Source of the DNA: Methylobacterium sp. E-005
GTDB taxonomy: Bacteria > Pseudomonadota > Alphaproteobacteria > Rhizobiales > Beijerinckiaceae
Length of the DNA stretch: 62,272 nucleotides
Reading direction: 5' to 3'
Assembly: GCF_022829725.1 (NCBI RefSeq)
Contig: NZ_JAKSYG010000028.1
Location: 1 to 62,272, forward strand
Shown here: one piece after another, positions 37,012 through 45,550 of the stretch
How the letters are laid out: each line of letters begins with the position of its first letter
How positions within the stretch are numbered: position 1 is the first letter of the stretch
Notes under the pieces: model-generated
Told to the model about the DNA's origin: nothing
Databases searched by the model: none
Seen by the model: only the letters and a program-made list of their open reading frames with translations
Translations under genes and position numbers: made by a program

Positions 37012-39753
37012 ATGGACGACCTGCTTCGCGAGTTCCTGACTGAGAGCGGCGAGCATCTCGATACGGTCGATGCAGAGCTCGTCCGGTTCGAGCAGGATCC
37101 GAATAACGAGACGATCCTGCGGAACATCTTCCGGCTGGTCCATACCATCAAAGGAACGTGCGGGTTTCTCGGTCTTCCGCGCCTCGAAGCCTTGGCGCAT
37201 GCGGCCGAAACCTTGATGGGCCGGTTCCGGGACGGGCTGCCCGCCACCTCCGCCTCGGTGACCCTGATCCTGCTGACCCTGGACCGGCTGAAGGAGATCC
37301 TGGCCGATCTGGAGGCGACCGGAACCGAGCCGTCAGGGTCGGATGACGACCTCATCTCCGCCCTGGAGCGCATGGCCGAGGGAACGCCCGAGGCATCGCA
37401 GCCGGCGGCTCCCGCGCGGCCGCCCGAGCCCGTGCTGCCCGATCCGGTGGTCCGCGAGCTGAAGCCCGGCGAGGTCTCCCTCGACGATCTGGAGGCTGCC
37501 TTCCTGGCGGCCCCGGGGCCGGACGAATCGGATTTCGCGGCGCCTCCGCCCGTGGCGGCCGCCGCCCCCGTATCTGCGCCTGCTCCGAAGGCTGATTCGC
37601 AGAGCGCTCCGGCGCCGGTCGAGACTGCCGAGGTCGAGCCCGCGCGTGCCGAGAAGGCCGAGGGTGGCACCGAGGGCGAGGCGACCCCGGGCGAGACCAC
37701 CGCCGCCGCCAAGAACAATCAGACGATCCGCGTGAGCGTCGATACGCTCGAGCACCTGATGACGATGGTCTCGGAGCTGGTGCTGACCCGCAACCAACTG
37801 CTCGAGATCGCCCGCCGGCACGAGGATTCGAGCTACAAGGTTCCGCTGCAGCGCCTGTCCCACGTCACGGCCGAGCTGCAGGACGGCGTGATGAAGACGC
37901 GCATGCAGCCGATCGGCAACGCGTGGCAGAAGCTGCCGCGCGTGGTCCGCGACCTCTCGGCGGAACTCGGCAAGCAGATCGACCTCGTGATGGTCGGCGC
38001 CGAGACCGAGCTCGACCGGCAGGTCCTTGAGGTGATCAAGGATCCGCTGACCCACATGGTCCGCAATTCGGCCGATCACGGGCTCGAATCGACCGCCGAT
38101 CGCGTGGCGGCGGGCAAGCCCGCCCGCGGCACGATCCGGCTCGCCGCCTATCACGAGGGCGGCACGATCACGATCGAGATCGCCGACGACGGCAAGGGCC
38201 TGAACCTCGCGGCGATCCGCCAGAAGGCGGTGCAGCGCGGGCTCGCCTCCCAGGCGGATGTCGACCGGATGACCGACGCGCAGGTCGCCAAGTTCATCTT
38301 CGACGCGGGCTTCTCCACGGCGGCGGCGGTGACCTCGGTCTCGGGCCGCGGCGTCGGCATGGACGTGGTCAAGACCAACATCGAGACGATCGGCGGCCTG
38401 ATCGACATCGCCACCACGGCGGGTCGCGGCACCACCTTCACCATCAAGATCCCGCTGACGCTGGCCATCGTGGCGGCGTTGATCGTGCGGGCCGGCGAGC
38501 ACCGCTTCGCCCTGCCGCAGGTGGCGGTGCTGGAGCTGGTGCGGGTCGATGCCGGCGCCCAGCGGGTCGAGCGGATCAACGGCGCGCCGGTGCTGCGCCT
38601 GCGCGAGCGGCTGCTGCCGATCGTCTCGCTCACCGGCCTGCTCGGGCAGAATGCGGCCGGCACCGAGACGGAGCAGGCCGGGTTCGTGGTGGTCGCCCAG
38701 GTCGGGCGGGAACGCTTCGGCATCCTCGTCGACGAGGTCTTCCACACGGAAGAGATCGTCGTGAAGCCGATGTCGGTGAAGCTGCGCCACATCCCGATGT
38801 TTGCCGGCAACACGATCCTCGGCGACGGGGCCGTGGTGCTGATCGTCGATCCGAACGGCGTCGCCCGGCAGGTGGCGCAGGGCGTCCAGGGCAGCGGCGG
38901 CCACGCGGATGCCGACGATGACGAGGCGAACGAGGTGGCTGACAGCAAGACCACGCTCCTGGTGTTCAAGGGCGGCCAGGGCAGCTTCAAGGCGGTGCCG
39001 CTGTCGCTGGTCACCCGCCTCGAGGAGATCGAGTGCGCGAAGGTCGAGCAGCTGGGCGGCCGCGCGCTGATCCAGTACCGCGGGCGCCTGATGCCCCTGG
39101 TGCCGGCCGATCCGGCGATCACCATCAAGTCGGAAGGCACCCAGGCCCTCGTGGTGTTCTCGGACGGCGACCGCGCCATGGGGCTGGTGGTCGACGAGAT
39201 CGTCGACATCGTCGAGGAGCGCCTCGACATCGAGATCGCGGCCGACCGCTCGGACCTGATCGGCTCGGCGGTGCTCCGGGGTCGGGCGACCGACATCATC
39301 AACATCGCCCACTTCCTGCCGCTGGCCTACGACGACTGGGCGCGCGGCCTGAAGCGGCCCGAGCAGCTCACCAAGGTCCTGCTGGTCGACGACTCGGCCT
39401 TCTTCCGCGACATGCTGACCCCGGTGCTGAAGGCGGCGGGCTATCAGGTGGTCACGGCGGCGAGCGCCGAGGCGGCGCTCAACACGCTCCAGTCCGATCC
39501 GGTGATCGAGGTGGTGGTCACCGACCTCGAGATGCCGGGCCGCAGCGGCTTCGACCTCGTGGCCGCGATGCGCCGGGCCGAGCCGCGGCTCGCCGCGCTC
39601 CCGGTGATCGGCCTCACCGGGGCGATCGGCGCCGACGCGGTGGAGCGGGCCCGGATCCTGGCGATCGCCGATCTCGTGGCGAAGTTTGATCGGGCCGGCC
39701 TGATCTCCGCGCTGGCCGAGCTCAGCGCCGAGACGGTCTCGAAGGCGGCCTGA
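37012..39753 (+). CDS. cheA: Chemotaxis histidine kinase CheA with C-terminal receiver
   Basis: 913 residues. P1 Hpt domain with R-L-V-H-T-I-K-G (His at residue 44), then a long Pro/Ala/Glu-rich linker (about 125-235), a dimerisation region, the kinase domain (M-V-R-N-S-A-D-H-G-L-E and G-R-G-V-G-M-D-V-V), and CheW-like P5 modules. A C-terminal receiver follows (K-V-L-L-V-D-D-S-A-F-F, then V-V-V-T-D-L-E-M-P-G-R-S-G). This CheA-REC hybrid is typical of some alphaproteobacterial chemotaxis-like systems. It is the first gene of cheA-cheW-cheY-cheB-cheR; no chemoreceptor gene is present in the window. Confidence 0.95.
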   Translation: MDDLLREFLTESGEHLDTVDAELVRFEQDPNNETILRNIFRLVHTIKGTCGFLGLPRLEALAHAAETLMGRFRDGLPATSASVTLILLTLDRLKEILADLEATGTEPSGSDDDLISALERMAEGTPEASQPAAPARPPEPVLPDPVVRELKPGEVSLDDLEAAFLAAPGPDESDFAAPPPVAAAAPVSAPAPKADSQSAPAPVETAEVEPARAEKAEGGTEGEATPGETTAAAKNNQTIRVSVDTLEHLMTMVSELVLTRNQLLEIARRHEDSSYKVPLQRLSHVTAELQDGVMKTRMQPIGNAWQKLPRVVRDLSAELGKQIDLVMVGAETELDRQVLEVIKDPLTHMVRNSADHGLESTADRVAAGKPARGTIRLAAYHEGGTITIEIADDGKGLNLAAIRQKAVQRGLASQADVDRMTDAQVAKFIFDAGFSTAAAVTSVSGRGVGMDVVKTNIETIGGLIDIATTAGRGTTFTIKIPLTLAIVAALIVRAGEHRFALPQVAVLELVRVDAGAQRVERINGAPVLRLRERLLPIVSLTGLLGQNAAGTETEQAGFVVVAQVGRERFGILVDEVFHTEEIVVKPMSVKLRHIPMFAGNTILGDGAVVLIVDPNGVARQVAQGVQGSGGHADADDDEANEVADSKTTLLVFKGGQGSFKAVPLSLVTRLEEIECAKVEQLGGRALIQYRGRLMPLVPADPAITIKSEGTQALVVFSDGDRAMGLVVDEIVDIVEERLDIEIAADRSDLIGSAVLRGRATDIINIAHFLPLAYDDWARGLKRPEQLTKVLLVDDSAFFRDMLTPVLKAAGYQVVTAASAEAALNTLQSDPVIEVVVTDLEMPGRSGFDLVAAMRRAEPRLAALPVIGLTGAIGADAVERARILAIADLVAKFDRAGLISALAELSAETVSKAA

Positions 39754-39805
39754 CCGCCGCGCCGCCCGCCCAATCTCGATCGAACCGATCATCCGGAGAG
39801 TTCCG

Positions 39806-40339
39806 ATGCAGGCTGCCAATGCCAACGCCACCGGCGCCCAAGCGAATGGCGCCACCACCAACGGCGTCGAGACCGGCGCCACCGACGATTTCGTGACGGT
39901 CTTCGTCGGCGAGACCCTGTTCGGGCTGGCGATCGAGCGGGTCCACGACGTGTTCGTGCCGTCGGGGGTCACCCCGGTGCCGCTCGCCCCGGCCGAGATC
40001 GTAGGCCTCCTGAACCTGCGCGGCCGCGTGGTCACCGCCATGAGCCTGCGCCGCCGCCTCGGCCTGCCCGATGCGCCTGACGAGGCGGACGGCTCGAAGG
40101 CCAATCCGAAGATGGCGATCGGCCTGGAGCAGGCGGGCGAGACCTTCGCGCTGGTGGTCGACGGCGTCGGCGAGGTGCTGAAGCTCGGCGCCGACAGCCG
40201 GGAGGCGGTGCCGATCAACCTCGATCCGCGCTTCCGCAACCTCGCCATCTGCGTCCACCGTCTCGACGGGCGCCTCCTGGTGATCCTCGACGTGGACGCG
40301 CTCCTCGGCTTCACGCCTGCCGGCGCCAAGGCGGCTTGA
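39806..40339 (+). CDS. cheW: Chemotaxis coupling protein CheW
   Basis: 177 residues. After an Asn/Ala/Thr-rich leader of about 28 residues comes a CheW domain: F-V-T-V-F-V-G-E-T-L-F-G-L-A-I-E, then I-V-G-L-L-N-L-R-G-R-V-V-T and L-V-V-D-G-V-G-E-V-L. It links receptors to CheA. A GGAGAG ribosome site lies upstream of the ATG, 52 bases after cheA. Confidence 0.93.
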   Translation: MQAANANATGAQANGATTNGVETGATDDFVTVFVGETLFGLAIERVHDVFVPSGVTPVPLAPAEIVGLLNLRGRVVTAMSLRRRLGLPDAPDEADGSKANPKMAIGLEQAGETFALVVDGVGEVLKLGADSREAVPINLDPRFRNLAICVHRLDGRLLVILDVDALLGFTPAGAKAA

Positions 40340-40350
40340 GGGAGAGGGCC

Positions 40351-40743
40351 ATGAAGGCGCCGCACGAGACCAACTGCTTGGTCGTGGACGATTCCGCGGT
40401 GATCCGGAAGGTCGCCCGCCGGATCATCGAGGATCTCGGCATGAACGTCAGCGAGGCCGAGGACGGCAACGCCGCCCTGGAAGCCTGCGCGGCGAACATG
40501 CCGGACGCGATCCTGCTCGATTGGAACATGCCGAACATGGACGGCTACGCCTTCCTCCAGGCCCTGCGCCGGAGCGAGGGGGGTGAGGTGCCGAAGGTCC
40601 TGTTCTGCACCACCGAGAACGATATCGGCGCGATCGCCCGGGCGCTGCGGGCGGGGGCGGACGAGTACATCATGAAGCCCTTCGACCGCGACATCCTCGC
40701 CGCCAAGCTCGAGCAGGTCGGGCTCGTGGACGACGCAGCCTGA
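40351..40743 (+). CDS. cheY: Chemotaxis response regulator CheY
   Basis: 130-residue single receiver: acidic pair V-V-D-D-S-A, phospho-acceptor D57 in L-L-D-W-N-M-P-N-M-D-G, and conserved K109 in Y-I-M-K-P-F. It should bind a motor or other target when phosphorylated by CheA. The ATG at 40351 has a GGAGAGGG ribosome site directly upstream, so it is preferred to the frame opening 15 bases earlier. It starts 11 bases after cheW. Confidence 0.93.
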   Translation: MKAPHETNCLVVDDSAVIRKVARRIIEDLGMNVSEAEDGNAALEACAANMPDAILLDWNMPNMDGYAFLQALRRSEGGEVPKVLFCTTENDIGAIARALRAGADEYIMKPFDRDILAAKLEQVGLVDDAA

Positions 40744-40801
40744 CGTTTTCGCGCCCCGCACCCGTTCCCGCATCCGCGGCCCTGTACCCGAGGCACCCAT
40801 C

Positions 40802-42001
40802 ATGGCCCTGAGCCCCGCGGTCGCACCGCTGCGCAATCCGCCGAATCAGAGCACGACCGGCTCTGCCGCCGCGATCCGGGTGCTGGTGGCCGACGATTCC
40901 GCCGTGGTGCGCGGCCTCGTGGCCCGCTGGATCGGCGAGGCGGGGTTCGAACTGGTCGGCACGGCCTCGAACGGCCGGATCGCCATCGAGATGATCGCCA
41001 AGCACGACCCGGACGTGGTCCTGCTCGACATCGAGATGCCGGAACTCGACGGCACCACGGCGCTGCCGCGCATGCTCGCCATGAGCCCGAGCGTGCAGGT
41101 CGTGATGATGTCGACGCTGACCACGCGCAACGCCGACATCTCGCTGAAATGCCTCGCCCTCGGGGCGGTGGATTACATCGCCAAGCCGGAGAGCAGCCGC
41201 GGCGTCACCACCTCGGACGTGTTCCGGGCGGAATTGATCGAGCGGGTGCGGGTTTTCGGGGCGGCCCGGTCCCGGACCCGGCGCCCGACCTCCGCGCCGT
41301 CGGCCCATCCGGCGCCCGTCGCCTACGCCCCCGCGCCGTCGGCGCATCCGGCACCGGCCGCGGCGCGCCCGCCGACCCCCTTCACCCTGCGGCCGAAGGT
41401 CCGCAGCCGCACGGCCCCCCGCGCCCTGCTGATCGGCTCCTCCACGGGGGGGCCGCGGGCGGTCGGCGAGATGCTGGAAGGGATCGGCGCGGCGGCCCTG
41501 CGCCGCCTCCCGGTGCTGATCGTGCAGCACATGCCGCCGATCTTCACGGCGGTGTTCGCCGAGCACCTGACCACCCGCACCGGAATCCAGGCCGCCGAGG
41601 GCAAGCCCGACGAGCGGATCGAGCCCGGCCGCATCTATGTCGCCCCGGGCGGCCGCCATATGGGCCTCGCCGCGGGCCCGAACGGACCGGTCATCAAGCT
41701 CACCGACGGGCCGCCGGTGAATTTCTGCCGGCCGGCGGTCGACGTCCTGTTCAAGGACGCGGCGGTCGTGTTCGGCGCCGCCACCGCCACCGTGATCCTC
41801 ACCGGCATGGGCTCGGACGGCACCAACGGCGCCCGGGCGCTCACCGAGGCCGGGGGCCCGGTCCTCGCCCAGGATGAGGCGACCAGCACGGTCTGGGGGA
41901 TGCCGGGCAGCGTCGCCCGGGCCGGCCTCGCCGAAGCGGTCCTGCCCCTGTCCGACCTCGCGACGGCTTTGCGCGCCATGATCACGGGTCAGCCGGCATG
42001 A
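40802..42001 (+). CDS. cheB: Chemotaxis methylesterase CheB
   Basis: 399 residues. The receiver has V-A-D-D-S-A-V-V-R and L-L-D-I-E-M-P-E-L-D-G. A Pro/Ala-rich linker (about 155-200) is followed by the methylesterase domain with the catalytic Ser in G-S-S-T-G-G-P-R-A, His in V-Q-H-M-P and Asp in L-T-G-M-G-S-D-G-T-N-G. It demethylates or deamidates receptor glutamates in adaptation. Its stop overlaps the cheR start by 4 bases (ATGA). Confidence 0.94.
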   Translation: MALSPAVAPLRNPPNQSTTGSAAAIRVLVADDSAVVRGLVARWIGEAGFELVGTASNGRIAIEMIAKHDPDVVLLDIEMPELDGTTALPRMLAMSPSVQVVMMSTLTTRNADISLKCLALGAVDYIAKPESSRGVTTSDVFRAELIERVRVFGAARSRTRRPTSAPSAHPAPVAYAPAPSAHPAPAAARPPTPFTLRPKVRSRTAPRALLIGSSTGGPRAVGEMLEGIGAAALRRLPVLIVQHMPPIFTAVFAEHLTTRTGIQAAEGKPDERIEPGRIYVAPGGRHMGLAAGPNGPVIKLTDGPPVNFCRPAVDVLFKDAAVVFGAATATVILTGMGSDGTNGARALTEAGGPVLAQDEATSTVWGMPGSVARAGLAEAVLPLSDLATALRAMITGQPA

Positions 42002-42864
42002 CCGAGCTTGAATTCGAATTCCTGCGCAGCTTCCTCAAGCAGCGCTCCGGTCTCGCGCTGACCGCCGAGAAGCGCTACCTCGTGGAGAGCCGGCTCACCC
42101 CGATCTGCCGCCGCTATGGGATCGGGAGCCTCGGCGAACTGATCAACGCGCTCAAGCTCGGCCGGAACGGCGCGATGGAGCGCGACGTGGTCGAGGCGAT
42201 GACCACGAACGAGACCTTCTTCTTCCGCGACCGGATCCCGTTCGACCTGTTCCGCGACACGCTCCTGCCGGAGGCGCTGATCCGCAACGCCAGCCGCCGC
42301 AAGCTGCGGATCTGGTGCGCGGCCTCGTCCACCGGCCAGGAGCCGTACTCGCTCGCCATGCTGCTGCAGGAGGCGGCCCCCCGGATGCCGGGCTGGCAGG
42401 TCGAGATCGTGGCCACCGACATCTCCACCGAGGTGATCGAGAAGGCCAAGGCCGGTCTCTACAGCCATTTCGAGGTCCAGCGCGGCCTGCCGGTGCAGTG
42501 GCTGATCAAGTACTTCAATCAGGTCGGCGAGCAGTGGCAGATCGCCCAGAGCCTGCGCAGCATGGTGGATTACCGCCAGCTCAACCTGCTGCACAGCTTC
42601 ACGGCGCTCGGCCAGTTCGACATCATCTACTGCCGCAACGTGCTGATCTATTTCGACGCGCCGACGAAGTCGGACGTGCTGGCACGGCTTGCCGCCCAGC
42701 TCGCGCCGGAGGGAGCGCTGTTGCTGGGGGCGGCCGAGACGGTGATCGGCCTGACCGACCGGCTCGCGCCCCATCCGAAGCATCGCGGCCTCTACACGCA
42801 TGCCGCGCCGGCGGCGCGCCTGGGCGAGACGGCGATGCCGCTGCGGGTCGCGGCCGGCGTCTGA
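41998..42864 (+). CDS. cheR: Chemotaxis methyltransferase CheR
   Basis: 288 residues. The N-terminal helical domain (L-E-F-E-F-L-R-S-F-L-K-Q-R-S-G) is followed by the SAM-dependent methyltransferase: M-T-T-N-E-T-F-F-F-R-D, I-W-C-A-A-S-S-T-G-Q-E-P-Y-S and I-I-Y-C-R-N-V-L-I-Y-F. It methylates receptor glutamates with SAM. No TPR or pentapeptide-tether extension is present. It is translationally coupled to cheB. Confidence 0.94.
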   Translation: MTELEFEFLRSFLKQRSGLALTAEKRYLVESRLTPICRRYGIGSLGELINALKLGRNGAMERDVVEAMTTNETFFFRDRIPFDLFRDTLLPEALIRNASRRKLRIWCAASSTGQEPYSLAMLLQEAAPRMPGWQVEIVATDISTEVIEKAKAGLYSHFEVQRGLPVQWLIKYFNQVGEQWQIAQSLRSMVDYRQLNLLHSFTALGQFDIIYCRNVLIYFDAPTKSDVLARLAAQLAPEGALLLGAAETVIGLTDRLAPHPKHRGLYTHAAPAARLGETAMPLRVAAGV

Positions 42865-42887
42865 CGCCGGTTCCCGGGCATCGCCAC

Positions 42888-42915
42888 GGAGGTCGCGCGC
42901 CCGCGCGCCGCCTCC
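42888..42915 (+). terminator. GC-rich hairpin after cheR
   Basis: Inverted arms GGAGG-x-CGCGCG and CGCGCG-xxx-CCTCC begin 24 bases after the cheR stop. No T-run follows, so it may be a weak terminator or just a stable mRNA end. Confidence 0.35.
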
Positions 42916-43058
42916 GCGGGGAGGCGGGCAGATCCGGATTTCAACCGGCCCCTCACATTGCGAGCGCCCCGGAAACGCGGTCTTAAGAAGCGCGTGGGTA
43001 ATTTGCACACGGACCCGCCGCCGGGCGATTCCGGCAGATCCGTGCCCCGAGCCTCCCG

Positions 43059-43670
43059 ATGAGTAGCATCAGTTCCACCACGACGGCGCAGCTCTACGCG
43101 CCGCGCTGGTCCAGCCAGGACAGCCCGCAGACGCGGATGGCCGATACGATCAGCAGCGCGCTGTCGGCCGGCAGTCTCAGCAGCACCGACGCCAGCGCCC
43201 TGACCAGCGCCCTGTCGTCGATCGATTCGAGCCTGACGGGCGACGGCACCGGCTCGGCCAGCGGCACGCAGGCCAAGCTCGACCCGTCCTCCATGAAGGA
43301 CCGGATCGACAGCCTGATCGCCGATCAGGTGAGCAGCGGCAGCCTGACCAGCGATCAGGCCACCGAACTCAAGAACCTGTTCGCCAGCCACGGCCAGAGC
43401 ACCCAGACGGCTGACGCGCAGGGCGGTAATGTCTCGGATGCCGGCGGCCCGCCCCCGGGGCCCCCGCCCGGCCCGCCGCCGGGCGACGCCGCCTCTGACA
43501 GCAGCCTGTCCGGTTCGTCGAGCAGCTCCGACCCGTCGTCGGCGAGCGATCTGCTCGCCAGCTTCCTCCAGCAGCTCCAGGGCAGCCAGTCGTCCAGCAC
43601 CGGCTACGGGGCGAGCGGCACCAGCACCGGCACCACTATCTCGGCCCTGCTGGTCGACTTCCGGAGCTGA
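43059..43670 (+). CDS. Small low-complexity protein, paralogue of the one at 23610-24119
   Basis: 203 residues, unknown function, very rich in Ser, Gly and Thr. The conserved central block L-D-P-S-S-M-K-D-R-I-D-S-L-I-A-D-Q-V with S-D-Q-A and the C-terminal block S-D-L-L-A-S-F-L-Q-Q-L-Q-G-S-Q-S, T-G-Y-G and a terminal L-V-D-F match the gene at 23610. A G-P-P-P repeat (four units, about residues 127-143) lies between the blocks. No signal peptide is visible. It sits 194 bases after cheR on the same strand, so a link to the chemotaxis operon is possible but unproven. Confidence 0.78.
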   Translation: MSSISSTTTAQLYAPRWSSQDSPQTRMADTISSALSAGSLSSTDASALTSALSSIDSSLTGDGTGSASGTQAKLDPSSMKDRIDSLIADQVSSGSLTSDQATELKNLFASHGQSTQTADAQGGNVSDAGGPPPGPPPGPPPGDAASDSSLSGSSSSSDPSSASDLLASFLQQLQGSQSSSTGYGASGTSTGTTISALLVDFRS

Positions 43671-43803
43671 CGCGACAGCGCCCCGGCGATGCGCCCATCG
43701 TCCGGCGCATCGCCCGCCTGCGCCCGGCGGGGTCGACCCCGGCCCCGCACCGCGGCATCGTCCCTCCGGCATTCGGGGGCCGGCGACGGCGGGGAGACGC
43801 GGC

Positions 43804-44826
43804 ATGGCGGTAGGAATGACGGCGGAACGCGGGCTGCCCAAGGTCGCGTTCATCGGGACGGGCGGGACGATCTCGTCCCTCGGGCGCGACGCCCTCGACA
43901 TCCTCGATTACACCGCCACCGACCGGCGCCTCGACGCCGGCGGCATCCTGGAGGCGGTCCCGGACCTGGCGGGGGTGGCCACGATGGTGCCGGTCCCGTT
44001 CCGGGCCGTGCCGAGCCCGGCGATCGGCTTCGCCGAGTGGCGCGACCTCGTCGGCCTGTGCGCGCGCCTCGCGGCCGAGCATCCCGACCTCGCCGGCATC
44101 GTGATCGGCCACGGCACCGCCACCCTGGAGGAGACCGCCTACGCGTTGAGCCTCACCCTGACGGTGGACCTGCCCGTGGTGCTGGTGGGCTCGCAGCGCC
44201 CGATGAGCGCGCTGTCGACCGATGCCAAGCTCAACTTGGTCGCGGCGGTTCGCACCGCGGCGGCACCCGAATCCCGCGGGCGCGGCGTCCTCGTGGTGCT
44301 CAACGACGAGATCCAGGCGGCCCGGGAGGTGACCAAGACCTCGGTGGCCCGGCTCCAGACCTTCCGGACGCCGGATTTCGGGGTGCTCGGCCATGTCGAT
44401 GGTGACCATGTCCGGTACTATCGCCGCTCCGAGCGCGCGCACGCGCCGGGCACACCCTTCGACATCCGGACCCTGGCCGCGCTGCCGCGGGTCGACATCG
44501 CCTACGGCTACGCCGATGCCGACGGCACCGCCGTACGGGCGTTCCGGGCCGCGGGGGCCCGGGGCCTCGTGGCGGCGGGGCTCGCCCCCGGCATGGTCGC
44601 GCCCGGCGAGGCGGAGGCTCTTGAGGCCGCTGTGGCCGCCGGGCTCGTGGTGGTGATGTCGACCCGGGCCGGGAGCGGCGTGGTGCCGCTCACGACCCGC
44701 CTGCGCGACCGGGGCATCCTCAGCGCCGACAACCTGACCCCGCAGAAGGCCCGGATCCTCCTCGCCCTGGCGCTGACCGTCACGGCGGAGCCGGAGGCGG
44801 TGGCGCGCCTGTTCGCGACCTATTGA
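43804..44826 (+). CDS. Asparaginase-family amidohydrolase with altered substrate motif
   Basis: 340 residues of the bacterial L-asparaginase fold. The nucleophile motif G-T-G-G-T-I-S (Thr at about 22) and the catalytic-lysine region R-E-V-T-K-T-S are intact. The second conserved motif, usually H-G-T-D-T-x-E-E-T, reads H-G-T-A-T-L-E-E-T, so the Asp that binds the substrate amino group is Ala (about 106). That may alter the preferred amide. There is no clear signal peptide, so it is probably cytoplasmic. It starts 133 bases after the low-complexity gene and is followed closely by the isochorismatase-like gene, perhaps as one operon. Confidence 0.85.
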   Translation: MAVGMTAERGLPKVAFIGTGGTISSLGRDALDILDYTATDRRLDAGGILEAVPDLAGVATMVPVPFRAVPSPAIGFAEWRDLVGLCARLAAEHPDLAGIVIGHGTATLEETAYALSLTLTVDLPVVLVGSQRPMSALSTDAKLNLVAAVRTAAAPESRGRGVLVVLNDEIQAAREVTKTSVARLQTFRTPDFGVLGHVDGDHVRYYRRSERAHAPGTPFDIRTLAALPRVDIAYGYADADGTAVRAFRAAGARGLVAAGLAPGMVAPGEAEALEAAVAAGLVVVMSTRAGSGVVPLTTRLRDRGILSADNLTPQKARILLALALTVTAEPEAVARLFATY

Positions 44827-44842
44827 GGCTTTGCCGCGCCCG

Positions 44843-45376
44843 ATGCCGCTGATCGATCCCGTCCGCTCCCTGCTCCTCGTCATCGACGTCCAGGTCCGGC
44901 TGATGCCGGCCATCGCGGCGGGTGCCGAGGTGATCGCCAACACGGGCCGCCTCAAAGCTGCCGCCGGGCTCCTCGACGTGCCGGTGCTGGTCACAGAGCA
45001 GAATGCCGGGGGCCTCGGGCCGACCGTGCCGGAGCTTGCCCCCGAGCCCGGGACGGCCTTTCCGAAGATGAGCTTCGGCGCCACGCGGGCGCCGGGCTTC
45101 CTCGACCGCCTGCCGGACGACCGGGACTGCGTGGTGACCGGCTGCGAGGCGCATATCTGCGTGCTGCAGACGGTGCTCGGTCTGCTGGAGGCGGGGCGGC
45201 GCGTCGCGGTGGTCGCCGATGCGGTGGGCTCCCGCAAGACCGAGAACCGGGATGCGGGACTCGCCCGGATGGCGGCCCACGGCGCCGAGATCGTCACCAC
45301 CGAGATGGTGGTGTTCGAATGGCTCGGCACCGCCCGGCACCCGCGCTTCCGCGAGGTCGTCCGGCTGATCAAGTGA
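44843..45376 (+). CDS. Isochorismatase-like cysteine hydrolase
   Basis: 177 residues. The family triad is visible: D15 in L-L-V-I-D-V-Q, K75 in F-P-K-M-S-F and the nucleophile cysteine in E-A-H-I-C-V (about 106). Related enzymes hydrolyse amides such as nicotinamide or N-carbamoyl compounds; the substrate here is unknown. It begins 16 bases after the asparaginase stop, which suggests a joint role in amide nitrogen release. A TTG 12 bases upstream is an alternative start. Confidence 0.85.
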   Translation: MPLIDPVRSLLLVIDVQVRLMPAIAAGAEVIANTGRLKAAAGLLDVPVLVTEQNAGGLGPTVPELAPEPGTAFPKMSFGATRAPGFLDRLPDDRDCVVTGCEAHICVLQTVLGLLEAGRRVAVVADAVGSRKTENRDAGLARMAAHGAEIVTTEMVVFEWLGTARHPRFREVVRLIK

Positions 45377-45390
45377 GGCCTCGTCCCGAA

Positions 45391-45536
45391 CGGGGATCCC
45401 GAAGGGCGCAGCCCTTTGGTGGGGTGTCGGCGTGAAACCCCGACGAACGGATCCCCGGCCCCTGGAAGGGGGTGGGCGAGCCGTACCGCAGGGCTCTGCC
45501 CTGCACCCGCCAAAGGACCCGTCCTTTGGAATCCCG
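45391..45536. repeat. Intergenic inverted-repeat element
   Basis: Imperfect inverted arms of about 31 bases lie at 45394-45424 and 45504-45535. Each contains the core CCAAAGG(A/G)-x(5)-CCTTTGG or its complement. Between them are a GAAACCCCGAC stretch and a second short inverted pair. The layout looks like a small palindromic repeat family. It separates the convergent hydrolase and sigma-factor genes and may also end transcription. Confidence 0.55.
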
Positions 45537-45550
45537 TGACTGGGCCGTGA

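Noticed and set aside
37333..40836. Very long minus-strand open frame opposite cheA, cheW and cheY
   Set aside because: It is antisense to three clear genes, with His/Asp/Arg-rich composition typical of reverse-complement frames.
42930..43050. EcfG-type promoter upstream of the low-complexity gene (GGAAAC ... CGTG)
   Set aside because: Both halves deviate from GGAAC and CGTT, so it was not called.
43450..43500. GPPP repeat taken for a CRISPR-like or collagen array
   Set aside because: It is a short in-frame proline-rich repeat inside a gene; no spacers or longer triplets. No CRISPR array was seen anywhere in the window.
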